Of a stretch of DNA of 64,000 bases, positions 16,788-26,743 are shown piece after piece (position 1 is the first letter of the stretch; each line of letters starts with the position of its first letter). The position numbers and the translations under genes are program-made. Below the pieces are notes generated by a model. It saw only the letters and a program-made list of their open reading frames with translations. It made no database searches and was not told the DNA's origin. This stretch comes from Rhizobiales bacterium 63-22 (lineage in GTDB: Bacteria > Pseudomonadota > Alphaproteobacteria > Rhizobiales > Rhizobiaceae). Where the stretch lies: positions 22,062-86,061 of the forward strand of contig MKVZ01000017.1 in the NCBI GenBank assembly GCA_001898995.1. Direction: 5' to 3'.

Positions 16788-19154
16788 ATGAACGACCAGA
16801 ATCCGCAGGCGGCCGAAAGCCCCGCGCAGGCCGATCCCGGCCTGCCTGCCGGCCTTTCCGCGCAGGAGGCGGTTCGCCGTCTTTCCGAATCGGGGCCGAA
16901 CGAGGTCGCGTCGACCGAGGAGCATCCGGCCCGCCGCCTGTTGCGGCATTTCTGGTCGCCGGTGCCGTGGATGCTGGAGGTCACCATCGTCCTGCAACTC
17001 GCCGCCGGTGAGCGGGTGGAGGCGGGCATGGTCGGCGCGTTGCTCATCATCAACGTGCTGCTCGGCATCGTGCAGGAGGGGAAGGCCAACGCCACGCTGG
17101 CGCTGCTGCGCAAGCGCCTCGCGCCGAAGGCCCGCGTCCGCCGTGACGGCCAATGGTCGGATATAGCGGCGGCGCAACTGGTGCCGGGCGACGTCGTGCA
17201 GCTTTCGCTGGGCGGCATCGTTCCCGCCGATGTGCGCATCCTGTCGGGTACGGTACTGCTCGACCAGTCGATGCTGACGGGCGAATCGGTCGCGGTCGAG
17301 CAGCAAAGCGGCGCGACGGCTTATTCCGGCGCGCTGGTGCGGCGGGGGGAGGCGGTGGCCGAAGTCACCGCGACGGGCGCGCGCACCTATTTCGGCCGCA
17401 CGGCAGAGCTGGTCAGCAAAGCCGACGTGGAAAGCACCGAGCAGAAGGCCGTCATGGGCGTCGTCAAGGCGCTGACGGCGCTGAACATGGCGATCGTCGT
17501 CGCAATCGTGGCCTATGCCCATTCCATCGATATGACGGTCGCGCAGATCGTGCCGCTGGTGCTGGCGGCAATGCTCTCCGCCGTACCTGTCGCCATGCCG
17601 GCGGTGTTCACGCTTGCCGCCACGGTCGGCGCGCGCAAGCTGGCTGAGCAGGGCGTGCTGCTGGCCCGGCTGTCGGCCTTGCAGGAAGCGGCGATGATCG
17701 ATGTTCTCTGCGTCGACAAGACCGGGACGCTGACCGAGAACAGCCTCGGTGTCGGGCGCGTCGTGACGCTCGCCGGAGGGACAAGCGAAGCCGACGTGCT
17801 GGCGCGTGCCGCCGCGGCCAGTTCCAGCGACGGGCAGGACCCGGTCGACGCGGCCGTCCGTGCCGCTGCCGCGAAATCGGGCGGAACGCCGCCGAAGGTG
17901 CGCAGCTTCACGCCCTTCGATCCGGGCGCCAAGATGTCGGAAGCGGTCGTTGCCGGACCGCAGGGCGAGGATATCCGCATCGCCAAGGGTTCGCCCATCG
18001 CCATTTCCGCGCGGGCCTCCCTGAGTGGCGAGGCACAGGCGGCGGTCTCCGAACTGAGCGGCGGCGGCTATCGCGTTCTGGCGGTCGCCGCCGGTGCGGC
18101 TGGCGCCATGCAGATCATCGGGCTGATCGGCCTCAGCGACCCGCCGCGTGCCGATTCCAAGCCCCTGCTCGGCCAACTGAAGGAACTGGGCATCGCGCCC
18201 GTCATGATTACCGGCGATACGGCGGAGACGGCGCGGGCGGTCGCCCGTTCCATCGGTCTCGACGGCCCGGTCTGTCCGGCCGGCGCCATTCCCGACAGGG
18301 TTCAGCCGCAGGATTACGCGGTCTATGCCGGCGTGTTCCCCGAGGACAAGTTCAAGCTGGTGCGCGCCTTTCAGGGCGAAAACCATGGGGTCGGCATGTG
18401 CGGCGACGGCGCCAACGATGCTCCGGCACTGCGGCAGGCGCAGATGGGCATCGCCGTCTCCACCGCCACGGACGTGGCGAAATCCGCCGCGGGCCTCGTG
18501 CTGACCGAGCCAGGCCTGGGCGGTATCGTTGCCTGCATCGAGGAAGGGCGAACCGCTTTCCAGCGCGTGCTGACCTTCACGCTCAGCACCATGGTCAGCA
18601 AGGCCGTGACGCTGATCGTGATGGGCCTCGGGCTGGTGATGACCGGACATGCGGTCATGACGCCGCTGCTTCAGGTGCTTTGGATGCTCACGAACGATAT
18701 TGCGATGATGGCTCGCGCCGGCGACCGCGCCAGCCCGACTCCTTATCCCAATGCGTGGCGCATCCGTGAACTGGTGATTGCCGCCGTGCCGCTCGGGGCG
18801 GTGAAGCTCGCCTATGCCATGATCGTTCTGGCGATAGGCTGGTTCTGGCTCGGCTTCGATACGCCGACCATGCAGACGCTGACCTTTCTCACCCTTGTGC
18901 TCGCCGGACAGACGACGAACCTTGTGCTGCGTGATCGCAACCATGTCTGGACGTCGCGGCCCGCGCCGGTGCTGCTCGGCTCGATGGGGCTGGCGGCGAT
19001 CGTTGCCACTGCCTTCGCTCTTGCCGGCTGGCTTATGCCGGCGCTGCCCGTCGCGATCGTCGCCGCGCTTTATGGCGCAACCGTCTGTTTCAGTCTGGTG
19101 CTGGACGCGGCCAAGGTCGTTCTGCTGCGGCGCTTGCCCATCGACCGGCGATGA
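16788..19154 (+). CDS. P-type ATPase, type IIIA (plasma-membrane proton-pump-like)
   Basis: The 788-residue protein has the actuator motif LTGES near residue 164, phosphorylation site Asp310 in CVDKTGTLTE, the hinge GDGANDAPAL, and the transmembrane motif VPVAMPAVF (267-275) that marks P3A proton pumps of the Pma1 type. About ten membrane segments can be placed. Bacterial P3A ATPases are uncommon and usually export H+. A role in acid tolerance is inferred. The ATG at 16788 is preceded by GGGAG. It follows the CBS-BON gene closely. Confidence 0.88.
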   Translation: MNDQNPQAAESPAQADPGLPAGLSAQEAVRRLSESGPNEVASTEEHPARRLLRHFWSPVPWMLEVTIVLQLAAGERVEAGMVGALLIINVLLGIVQEGKANATLALLRKRLAPKARVRRDGQWSDIAAAQLVPGDVVQLSLGGIVPADVRILSGTVLLDQSMLTGESVAVEQQSGATAYSGALVRRGEAVAEVTATGARTYFGRTAELVSKADVESTEQKAVMGVVKALTALNMAIVVAIVAYAHSIDMTVAQIVPLVLAAMLSAVPVAMPAVFTLAATVGARKLAEQGVLLARLSALQEAAMIDVLCVDKTGTLTENSLGVGRVVTLAGGTSEADVLARAAAASSSDGQDPVDAAVRAAAAKSGGTPPKVRSFTPFDPGAKMSEAVVAGPQGEDIRIAKGSPIAISARASLSGEAQAAVSELSGGGYRVLAVAAGAAGAMQIIGLIGLSDPPRADSKPLLGQLKELGIAPVMITGDTAETARAVARSIGLDGPVCPAGAIPDRVQPQDYAVYAGVFPEDKFKLVRAFQGENHGVGMCGDGANDAPALRQAQMGIAVSTATDVAKSAAGLVLTEPGLGGIVACIEEGRTAFQRVLTFTLSTMVSKAVTLIVMGLGLVMTGHAVMTPLLQVLWMLTNDIAMMARAGDRASPTPYPNAWRIRELVIAAVPLGAVKLAYAMIVLAIGWFWLGFDTPTMQTLTFLTLVLAGQTTNLVLRDRNHVWTSRPAPVLLGSMGLAAIVATAFALAGWLMPALPVAIVAALYGATVCFSLVLDAAKVVLLRRLPIDRR

Positions 19155-19162
19155 TGTTTGCT

Positions 19163-19266
19163 AAAGCATTTCCGGCAAAAGTGCGAAGCGCCTTCGCAGG
19201 GAAATCAGTCCACCGGACTGATTTCTTGTCCTGCTTCGATGCGCAGGATAATGCGTAAAACAAAAG
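19163..19266. repeat. Dispersed palindromic intergenic repeat, full-length copy
   Basis: This copy is in the opposite orientation to the other two. It begins AAAGCATTTCCGGCAAAAG, ends ATAATGCGTAAAACAAAAG, and has an internal hairpin of 11-bp arms, GAAATCAGTCC (19201-19211) and GGACTGATTTC (19215-19225). The other copies lack this centre, so they look like deletion forms of the same element. Confidence 0.75.
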
Positions 19267-19293
19267 GTCTCCGTCCACCGAAAGCATCCGCCC

Positions 19294-21846
19294 ATGGAAG
19301 TTTCGTCACCGCCAAAGACCGCGCAGCGCCCGTTCTGGAACGAGACGCCGGAGGCGGTGGCTTCCTCTCTCGGCTGCGGCCTTGACGGGCTGTCGTCGCA
19401 GGAAGCGCGGCAGAGGCTGGAGCGTTACGGGCCGAACGGCGATGCCCCGTCCCTGACGGCAAGCTTTTGGCGGTCGATCTTCCGGCGCCTTCTGGAGCCG
19501 TTGTCGCTGATCCTGTTCGGGGCGGGGCTGGTGTCCATCGCTACCGGAGACAGTATCGGCGGCTCGATCATCGTCGCTATCCTCATACTGTCGATCGGCC
19601 TCGATACGGTTCAGGAAGGCCATGCCGTCAAGGCGGCCGAGGAATTGCGCCGCTCCGTCGCCCTCAAGGCGGAAGTCAGGCGTGACGGGGCTTTCTGCCA
19701 GATCGAGGTTTCCTGCGTCGTGCCCGGCGACATTATGCGCGTGCGCGCCGGTGATATCGTGCCGGCCGATGCGCTCGTTCTTGCCAGCGACGCCTGCACA
19801 TCGGGCGAGGCGGCACTGACGGGCGAGCCTTACCCGGTGGAGAAACGCCCCGGCGCGGTAACGGCGCGGGACGCCGCCGATGCGTCGAACGCCCTGTTCC
19901 GCGGCGCGGTAATCCAGACGGGCGAAGCCACGGCGCTGGTGGTCGCGACGGGTGCCGGCACCATCTTCGGCACTGCGGCTTCCGTGCTGGCCGAAGCCTC
20001 CGGCCAGTCGCCGTTCCAGCGCGATCTCCATGCCTTCGGACTGCTGATCGCCCGCCTGACGCTTGCCCTCGTGGTCGTGGTCCTCGCCTTCCGTGTGTCG
20101 TTCGGCCGGCCCGTGCTCGATTCGCTGCTGTTTTCCGTCGCGCTGGCGGTCGGGCTGACGCCCGAACTCCTGCCGATGATCACCACCGTGACACTTTCGC
20201 GCGGCGCTATCCGCATGGCCAGGCGCAAGGTGATCGTCAAGCGCCTCGCCGCGATCCACGATCTCGGCGCGATGACCGTGCTTTGCACCGATAAGACCGG
20301 TACGCTCACTTCGGCCGAGATCACGCTGGCGCGCAGCCTCGACGCGGCGGGTGCGGACGATCCGCGCGCGGGGCTGCTCGGCGCGGTGGCCGCCGATCTG
20401 GGCGGGGATCGCGGCACGCTGGACACTGCGCTGTTGCAGGGGCACCCCGACGCCGCGAAGGACTGGACGCTGCGCGCCCGCCGTGCCTTCGATTATGCGG
20501 GGCGGTCGGGTTCGGTTCTCGCCGACGGGCCGGAGGGATCGCTTCTGATCGTCAAAGGTGCGCCGGAAGCCGTTCTCGTGCTCTGCACGCGACAGCGCTC
20601 GGGCGGTCGCGAGGAGGCGCTGGACGACGCGGGGCGGGAGCGGATCGCCGGGTTGATAGGCTCGCTTGCCAAGGACGGTATGCGCAGTATTGCCGTCGCC
20701 AGCCGGGTACTGGCGGGAGACAAAACGGAGCTTCAGCCGGAGGACGAGGCGGAACTGACCTTTATCGGCCTTTGCGGCTTTGCCGATCCGCCGAAGCCGA
20801 CTGCCGCCGCCGCCGTGTCGCGTCTTCGCGCCAACGGCATCCGTCTCAAGATCCTGTCCGGCGACGATCCGGTGATCGTCCGGCGCCTTGCCGGGCTGGT
20901 CGGCGTCGATGCCACGCGCGTTCTTGCGGGAAGCGATATTGCCGCGCTGAGCGACGAGGCGCTGGCGGTCCGGGTGCGCGATGTGGACGCTTTCGGGCGG
21001 CTCGCGCCCGACCAGAAGTCGCGCATCGTCGCGGCGCTTCAGAAACAGGGATCGGTGGTTGGCTTTCTCGGCGACGGCATCAACGACGCGCCGGGCCTCA
21101 AGGCCGCCGATATCGGCCTTTCCGTCGAGGGGGCCAGCGGGGTGGCGCAGGCGGCTGCCGACATGATACTGCTCGCCTCCGATCTCGAAGTCGTGGCCGA
21201 CGGCGTGGAGGAAGGGCGGCGCACCTTCGCCAATATCCTGAAATATGTGCGCATGGGCGCAAGCTCCAATTTCGGCAACATGCTCTCCATGGCGATCGCT
21301 TCCATCGCGCTGCCGTTCCTGCCGATGCTGCCGACGCAGATTCTGCTCAACAACCTTCTTTATGACCTGTCGGAACTGGGTATTCCCTTCGACGGCGTGC
21401 GGCCGGAAGCGACCGCCAGACCGCAGGTGTGGGACATGCGGGGCCTGCTGCATTTCACCAGCATCATGGGGCCGCTGTCCTCGCTTTTCGACATGGTGAC
21501 ATTCGGCGTCTTGCTGTTCGTCTTTCATGCGGCTCCCGACGAATTCCGCACCGCATGGTTCATCGAGTCGATGGTGACGCAGATACTGGTTGTCTTCATC
21601 ATCCGCACCAACGGCCGGCCATGGTCCGACTGGCCGAGCGCGCCGCTGGCGGCCTCGTCGCTGGCCGCGCTGGCGGTCGCGCTGGTCATTCCCTTCTCGC
21701 CGATCGGGGAATGGTTCGGCTTCGTGGTGCCGCCGGCTTCGCTGCTGATCGCGATCGCGTTCATCATCCTCGCCTATCTGGTGGCGGCGGAATTGCTCAA
21801 GCCATTCGCCATCGCCTCGGCGAAGCGCCGGAAAACGGGACGATAA
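19294..21846 (+). CDS. P-type ATPase, type IIIB (MgtA-like cation transporter)
   Basis: The 850-residue protein has Asp333 in CTDKTGTLTS, the hinge GDGINDAPGL, the membrane motif AVGLTPELLPMI (285-296) and the C-terminal LPTQILLNNLLYDLSELGIP, all characteristic of the MgtA/MgtB branch. MgtA imports Mg2+. The usual TGES is TGEP here (176-179), a Ser to Pro change in the dephosphorylation loop that could slow or retune the cycle. No Mg2+ leader or riboswitch is evident upstream; the space is filled by a dispersed repeat. Paired with the P3A gene upstream. Confidence 0.88.
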   Translation: MEVSSPPKTAQRPFWNETPEAVASSLGCGLDGLSSQEARQRLERYGPNGDAPSLTASFWRSIFRRLLEPLSLILFGAGLVSIATGDSIGGSIIVAILILSIGLDTVQEGHAVKAAEELRRSVALKAEVRRDGAFCQIEVSCVVPGDIMRVRAGDIVPADALVLASDACTSGEAALTGEPYPVEKRPGAVTARDAADASNALFRGAVIQTGEATALVVATGAGTIFGTAASVLAEASGQSPFQRDLHAFGLLIARLTLALVVVVLAFRVSFGRPVLDSLLFSVALAVGLTPELLPMITTVTLSRGAIRMARRKVIVKRLAAIHDLGAMTVLCTDKTGTLTSAEITLARSLDAAGADDPRAGLLGAVAADLGGDRGTLDTALLQGHPDAAKDWTLRARRAFDYAGRSGSVLADGPEGSLLIVKGAPEAVLVLCTRQRSGGREEALDDAGRERIAGLIGSLAKDGMRSIAVASRVLAGDKTELQPEDEAELTFIGLCGFADPPKPTAAAAVSRLRANGIRLKILSGDDPVIVRRLAGLVGVDATRVLAGSDIAALSDEALAVRVRDVDAFGRLAPDQKSRIVAALQKQGSVVGFLGDGINDAPGLKAADIGLSVEGASGVAQAAADMILLASDLEVVADGVEEGRRTFANILKYVRMGASSNFGNMLSMAIASIALPFLPMLPTQILLNNLLYDLSELGIPFDGVRPEATARPQVWDMRGLLHFTSIMGPLSSLFDMVTFGVLLFVFHAAPDEFRTAWFIESMVTQILVVFIIRTNGRPWSDWPSAPLAASSLAALAVALVIPFSPIGEWFGFVVPPASLLIAIAFIILAYLVAAELLKPFAIASAKRRKTGR

Positions 21847-21989
21847 AAGAATAGCGGAATCCCGTCCCCCGTGCTTCATCCGGCTGTCACAGACCTCTCA
21901 TAAAACGCATCGACGCTGAATGCCGGGAGAGGGCCCGATCGGCACATCGATCGCGGCCGGCCGGCATCGCCGGTTTCAGGAGGGATATC

Positions 21990-23453
21990 ATGATGAAAAT
22001 TCGTTGCCGTACGGGGATGGTTCTGATCGCCGCCCTGCTGGTACTTCCGGCGGCGGCCATGGCCGAAACCACGGTCAAGGCGGGGGATGCGAGCTTCACC
22101 AACAAGGGTCTGGTGGCCATCGGGCGCATTCCGGCAAGCCAGCGCGACAGGTACGGCGAGACTTTCGGCTCCGGTTCCGGCATGGCCATCGACCCGACGA
22201 CGTGGAAAAAGGATGGCGACAGCTATACGGGCAGCCTCTGGCTCCTTCCCGACCGTGGATACAATGTCGAGGGAACGACCGACTATACCGACAGGTTGAA
22301 CCGCATCGAATTCCGCCTGACGCCCGCGACAGCCACGCCGCCGGCGGCCAGGCAGCAATCCGGCCTCGTGGCCGGGCTGGCGGATACGATCCTGCTGACC
22401 GACAGTCAGGGCAAGAACATAACCGGCCTCGACCCGGAATCGGGCGTGCGTCCGCCTTCGGACAAGTTCCCTCCCATGCCGCAGGCGCGCAACGGCAAGA
22501 TTTCCATGGACCCGGAAGCCGTGATCAGGCTGAAGGACGGCTCCTTTCTGATCAGCGACGAATACGGCCCCTATATCTATCATTTCTCGGCTGACGGCCG
22601 GATGGTTTCGGCCACGCAGCCGCCGAAGGCTTTCCTGCCGATGCGCAAGGGGGAGTTGAACTTCTCCTCCAACAATGTCGACGAGGGCGGCAAGAAGCCC
22701 GATCCGAAAAATCCCGAAACGGGTCGCCAGAACAACCAGGGCTTTGAAGGCATGGCGATGACGCCGGACGGCAGATATGTCATTGCCGTGCTCCAGTCGG
22801 CCACGCGGCAGGATGGCGGCGATTCGGGCAAGACGCGCCGGAATACGCGCGCGCTGGTCTATGACGCCTCTAATATCGACGATCTGAAGCTGGTCCATGA
22901 ATATGTGGTGCCGCTGCCGGTCTTCGAGGCAGACGGCAAGAAGAAGGTCGCCGCGCAAAGCGAGATTTTCGCCCTTTCCGACAAGACGTTCCTCATGCTC
23001 GCGCGTGACAGCAATAACGGCCAGGGCGTCGAGGGCGACACCTCCGTATATCGCAAGATCGATCTGGTGGACCTGTCGGGCGCGACGGATATCGCAGGCG
23101 GTCCGTTCGACGGGCTGACGCCGGTGGCGCCTGCGGGCGTGGTGGCGAACAGCGTGACGGTGGCGAAGGTTACGCCCTTCATCGACCTCAACGACAAGGC
23201 GGAGCTGGCGCGTTTCGGCCTGCATAACGGCGCGCCGAACGACCGTAACAACCTCTCCGAGAAGTGGGAGGCAATGGGTGTGGCCAGCGCGCTCGATCCC
23301 GCCGCGCCCGACGATTATTTTCTCTTCGTCGCCAATGACAACGACTTCCTGACCACCGACGGTTTTCAGGTCGGCGTTTCCTACAAGGCGGATGCGGATG
23401 TGGACACCATGTTTCAGGTGTTCCGCGTCACCCTGCCGGGTATCCGGCAATAG
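21990..23453 (+). CDS. Exported phytase-like/esterase-like propeller protein
   Basis: The 487-residue protein starts with a Sec signal peptide (MMKIRCRTGMVLIAALLVLP, cleavage likely after AMA at 25), so the mature protein is periplasmic or secreted. The body resembles the esterase-like-activity-of-phytase family, with acidic motifs such as GFEGMAMTPDGRYVIAV, FLISDEYGPYIYHF and MLARDSNNGQGVEG that are likely calcium sites of a beta-propeller. Substrate is unknown; phosphate esters are plausible. AGGAGGG lies 5 bases before the ATG pair at 21990. It ends at a strong bidirectional terminator. Confidence 0.82.
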   Translation: MMKIRCRTGMVLIAALLVLPAAAMAETTVKAGDASFTNKGLVAIGRIPASQRDRYGETFGSGSGMAIDPTTWKKDGDSYTGSLWLLPDRGYNVEGTTDYTDRLNRIEFRLTPATATPPAARQQSGLVAGLADTILLTDSQGKNITGLDPESGVRPPSDKFPPMPQARNGKISMDPEAVIRLKDGSFLISDEYGPYIYHFSADGRMVSATQPPKAFLPMRKGELNFSSNNVDEGGKKPDPKNPETGRQNNQGFEGMAMTPDGRYVIAVLQSATRQDGGDSGKTRRNTRALVYDASNIDDLKLVHEYVVPLPVFEADGKKKVAAQSEIFALSDKTFLMLARDSNNGQGVEGDTSVYRKIDLVDLSGATDIAGGPFDGLTPVAPAGVVANSVTVAKVTPFIDLNDKAELARFGLHNGAPNDRNNLSEKWEAMGVASALDPAAPDDYFLFVANDNDFLTTDGFQVGVSYKADADVDTMFQVFRVTLPGIRQ

Positions 23454-23503
23454 AGAATTTCCAGTAAAACCGGCCGCCCAATCCGGCACGGAGACATGAA
23501 TGG

Positions 23504-23540
23504 AAACGGCCCCGATGGTGATGGACCATCGGGGCCGTTT
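23504..23540. terminator. Bidirectional terminator
   Basis: A 16-bp perfect stem (23504-23519 with 23525-23540, core ACGGCCCCGATGGT) has a 5-base loop. It ends in TTT plus CTGTT on the plus strand, with AAA on the other side. It separates the convergent phytase-like and M20 genes. Confidence 0.88.
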
Positions 23541-23568
23541 CTGTTCACGGATAACCGCCGTATCGCTG

Positions 23569-24771
23569 TCAGCGTGCAGGCGAACCGTCGAGCAGACGAA
23601 CCGCGGCGGACGCCAGTGCGACCACGCCGAGCTTTATGCAGGCTTCGTCGGGCTGGTAATCCGAATTGTGCAGGAAATCCCTGCGCCCCTCGGCTCCCGA
23701 GCCGATTCCCAACTGAAACGCGGGCACTTTTTCGCCCACCAGCGAAAAATCCTCCGCGCCGAGACTGGGATGCCGCTTTTGAACCGCATCCTTGCCGAAA
23801 TGATCGGCGATCGCATCCATGACGGTGGAGACGATCTTCCCGTCATGATGAAGCGAGGGCAGGTTGCGCATATAATTGACGTCGCATTTCACGCGAAGCA
23901 TGTCTTCCAGCGCGCGGCATTGCCGGTGCACCGCCTTGTCTATCGCAAGGCGGGTTTCCCTGTCCTGACAGCGCACCGTCCCCATCAGGCTGCACGTCTC
24001 GGGAATGATGTTGTGCGCGTCGCCCGCATGAATGGCGCCGACGGTCAGTACGGCGGGCCGCATGGGATCGACTTCGCGGGATACGATGGATTGAAGCGCC
24101 AGCACCAGATGCGCCGCCGCCACGATGGGGTCGATCGCCTGATTGGGGTGGGCCGCATGGCCGGACTGCGCGTGGATGACGATCTCGAATTCGTCCGACG
24201 ATCCGTTCGCATCGCCGTCGATGTAGCTGAACGTTCCGGTCCGTTCGTCGGGATGGTTATGGAAACCCAGCGCCATATCCACGCCGTCCAGCACGCCGTC
24301 TCCGATCATGGCCAGCGCGCCGCTGTCGGGTGTTTCTTCCGCCGGCTGGAACATCAGTTTGACATTGCCGGAAAGACGGGGGGCGATTTCCTTGAGCACC
24401 GCCGCCACGCCGATCAGCGTCGACGTATGAAGATCGTGGCCGCAGGCGTGCATCCGCCCGTCGAACGTGCTCGCATAGGGCAGGCCGGTCTCCTCATGGA
24501 TCGGCAGGGCATCCATGTCGGCCCGCAGCAGGAGCGTCGGTCCGGGCTGTCCGCCCTCGATATAGCCGACGACCCCGGTGCGCCCCACGCCGGTCCTGTG
24601 CTCGATACCGAGCCGGGCCAGCTCGCGTGCGACGACGCCCGCCGTGCGTTCGACCTCGAAACCGATTTCGGGATGGGCATGGATATCGCGCCTGATCTCG
24701 ATCAGGCGCTTTTCCTCATTTTCGGCAAGGTTGTCTATGAGACGGCCGATGTCGTTGATTTTCATATTCAT
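23569..24771 (-). CDS. M20-family amidohydrolase (hippurate hydrolase-like)
   Basis: The 400-residue cytoplasmic protein is a two-zinc M20D amidohydrolase. Metal-ligand motifs are HACGHDLHTS, PAEETPDSGA and GFHNHPDE, with a dimerisation domain from about residue 195 to 305. Family members hydrolyse N-acyl amino acids, hippurate or IAA-amino-acid conjugates. It is the last gene of a long minus-strand run and directly follows an amino-acid-type binding protein (7 bases), so an imported N-acyl amino acid is a reasonable substrate guess. Confidence 0.88.
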   Translation of the reverse strand: MNMKINDIGRLIDNLAENEEKRLIEIRRDIHAHPEIGFEVERTAGVVARELARLGIEHRTGVGRTGVVGYIEGGQPGPTLLLRADMDALPIHEETGLPYASTFDGRMHACGHDLHTSTLIGVAAVLKEIAPRLSGNVKLMFQPAEETPDSGALAMIGDGVLDGVDMALGFHNHPDERTGTFSYIDGDANGSSDEFEIVIHAQSGHAAHPNQAIDPIVAAAHLVLALQSIVSREVDPMRPAVLTVGAIHAGDAHNIIPETCSLMGTVRCQDRETRLAIDKAVHRQCRALEDMLRVKCDVNYMRNLPSLHHDGKIVSTVMDAIADHFGKDAVQKRHPSLGAEDFSLVGEKVPAFQLGIGSGAEGRRDFLHNSDYQPDEACIKLGVVALASAAVRLLDGSPAR

Positions 24772-24778
24772 TGTCGTC

Positions 24779-25627
24779 TTATTCGTTGGAAGGGGTCTGG
24801 TCGCTCTTGAACCACTTTATACTCAGTTTCTTGACCGTGCCATCGTCGATCGCCGCCTGAATTGCCTTATCGAACCTGTTCTTCAGATCGGTGTCGCTCT
24901 TGCGGAAGGCGGCCGCCGCGCCTTTTCCGAAAATGTCGCCGCGAATGCCCGTTCCGACGATCTTCATGTCCTTGAATTCAGGCTTCTCCATATCCGCCAT
25001 CAGGCTCGGATAAGCAGCGAAAACCGCGTCGATCCGCCCGGAGAGAAGGTCGAGGTCGTGTGCGCCGGTCGTGGGATATTCGCGGACCTCGACCACGCCC
25101 TTCAGATATTTTTCGAGGAAGGCCACATTGCTGGTGCCGGCCTGAACGCCGACGACCTTGCCCTGAAGGATCGGCTTCCACTTTTCGATGATTTTCGCGA
25201 ACTCGGCCGGATGAGCGGCGATGTTCAGCGAATCGCCGGTGCCCGGCAGTTTGGCGACCGGTGTACCCGCCATGGCGCCGAAGCCCATCAGGCCAAGCTG
25301 ATAGGGAATGGAGAAACTGACCAGCTTTTCCCGCTCCGGCGTAATGGACATGCCGTCCATGATGACGTCGAATTTCTTGGCCTGAAGGGCGGGAATGATG
25401 CCGTCCCAGTCTTGCGAGACGAATTCGCATTTCACCTTCATGCGGTTGCACAGATCCTTGCCCAGATCGATTTCGTAGCCGTCGAGGGTGCCGTCCGGCT
25501 TCGTCAGATTGAAGGGAGGGAAGGCGCCTTCCGTGGCGATTTTCAGCACGGTTTCTTCCGCATTCGACGCGGATGCAGTCATCGCGGCAAATGCCAGAAC
25601 CGCAAATCCGAGTGCCCATTTTCGCAT
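24779..25627 (-). CDS. Family 3 (amino-acid type) periplasmic solute-binding protein
   Basis: The 282-residue precursor has a signal peptide ending near Ala23 (TASASNA) and the family 3 pattern VLKIATEGAFPPFNL, GYEIDLGKDLC, DWDGIIPAL and FDVIMDGMSITPER. These proteins bind polar amino acids, opines or related compounds. The ATG at 25627 has AAGGAA 8 bases upstream. No family 3 permease or ATPase is adjacent. The nearest ABC genes are of the carbohydrate class, so this protein is an orphan that must use another transporter or the neighbouring one. Confidence 0.9.
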   Translation of the reverse strand: MRKWALGFAVLAFAAMTASASNAEETVLKIATEGAFPPFNLTKPDGTLDGYEIDLGKDLCNRMKVKCEFVSQDWDGIIPALQAKKFDVIMDGMSITPEREKLVSFSIPYQLGLMGFGAMAGTPVAKLPGTGDSLNIAAHPAEFAKIIEKWKPILQGKVVGVQAGTSNVAFLEKYLKGVVEVREYPTTGAHDLDLLSGRIDAVFAAYPSLMADMEKPEFKDMKIVGTGIRGDIFGKGAAAAFRKSDTDLKNRFDKAIQAAIDDGTVKKLSIKWFKSDQTPSNE

Positions 25628-25716
25628 GATCGTGTTTCCTTGGAGATATGATGGGGAGATATGATGGCCCGGCATCAGCCGGGTGAGGGTTGAATGACTG
25701 TCGGCCGGCTATCGGC

Positions 25717-26727
25717 TCATGACGGTCGCGGCATGGATGTGCCGTCCTTGTCGAAGCGATAGATCCAGTTCGCATCGGGCGAAAGGAAAATATCGTCGCC
25801 GACATTGATCGGGTAATCGCCGGCGGTGCGGACGGTGGTCATTCCCAGGTCGCCCAGATCGACATGCGCGAAAGTGTCCGCGCCCAGACGCTCGACCAGC
25901 GAGACGGTTCCCTTCCATTGGCCTTCCGTGGCCGACACGCGGAAATGTTCCGGGCGGATGCCGATCGAATGCGCGCCGCAACGGGCGGCTTCGGCGCCGT
26001 CGATGAAGTTCATCTTGGGCGACCCGATGAAGCCCGCGACGAAGCGGTTGACGGGAGAGCGGTAGAGATCGAGCGGGCTTCCGAACTGTTCCACCCGGCC
26101 GCTGTTCATCACCGCGATGCGGTCGGCCATGGTCATGGCCTCGATCTGGTCGTGCGTGACGTAGATCATCGTCGTGCCGAGCTTCTGATGCAGTTCCGAT
26201 ATTTCAAGCCGCATGCTGACGCGCAGGGCGGCATCGAGATTGGAAAGCGGCTCGTCGAACAGAAACGCCGTGGGCTGACGCACGATCGCGCGGCCGATCG
26301 CCACGCGCTGGCGCTGACCGCCGGAGAGGTTGCGCGGCCGCCGGCCCAGATAGTTGGTAAGATCGAGGCTGCGGGCTGCCTCCTGCACCCGCGCGTCGAT
26401 GACCTCGCGTTTCATGCCGGCCATTTTCAGGGGGAAGGCGATGTTCTGATAGACGGTCATGTGCGGATAGAGCGCATAGGACTGGAACACCATCGACAGT
26501 TTGCGTTTGGCCGAGGCGACGTTGGTGACGTCCTGCCCGTCGATGAGGATATTGCCCGCCGTCGCTTCTTCCAGTCCGGCGATCAGGCGCAGCAATGTGG
26601 TTTTGCCGCAGCCGGAAGGACCGACGAAAACGATGAACTCGCCGTTTGCGATTTGCAGGTTGATATCCGGCAGGACAGCCTGCTGGCCGAAGGATTTCTT
26701 GACGTTGCGTAGTTCGATGGAACCCAC
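25717..26727 (-). CDS. ABC transporter ATP-binding protein, MalK/UgpC/SmoK type
   Basis: The 336-residue ATPase has Walker [10 protein letters not shown] (36-44), the [14 protein letters not shown] signature, Walker [12 protein letters not shown] and the His switch [12 protein letters not shown]-terminal regulatory domain of about 95 residues ([12 protein letters not shown] onward, with IGIRPEHF) is typical of CUT1-family transporters. It powers the two permeases encoded upstream and the family 1 binding protein. Gap to the next permease gene is 16 bases. Confidence 0.92.
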   Translation of the reverse strand: MGSIELRNVKKSFGQQAVLPDINLQIANGEFIVFVGPSGCGKTTLLRLIAGLEEATAGNILIDGQDVTNVASAKRKLSMVFQSYALYPHMTVYQNIAFPLKMAGMKREVIDARVQEAARSLDLTNYLGRRPRNLSGGQRQRVAIGRAIVRQPTAFLFDEPLSNLDAALRVSMRLEISELHQKLGTTMIYVTHDQIEAMTMADRIAVMNSGRVEQFGSPLDLYRSPVNRFVAGFIGSPKMNFIDGAEAARCGAHSIGIRPEHFRVSATEGQWKGTVSLVERLGADTFAHVDLGDLGMTTVRTAGDYPINVGDDIFLSPDANWIYRFDKDGTSMPRPS

Positions 26728-26743
26728 CGCTGGTCCTCCCTGT

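Noticed and set aside
19155..19293. Mg2+-responsive leader before the MgtA-like gene
   Set aside because: The space is taken up by the dispersed repeat; no leader peptide or known riboswitch pattern is visible.
16692..21879. Very long minus-strand open frames (750 and 857 codons) opposite the two P-type ATPases
   Set aside because: Both mirror the codon bias of the real ATPases, show no domains and have no ribosome binding sites.
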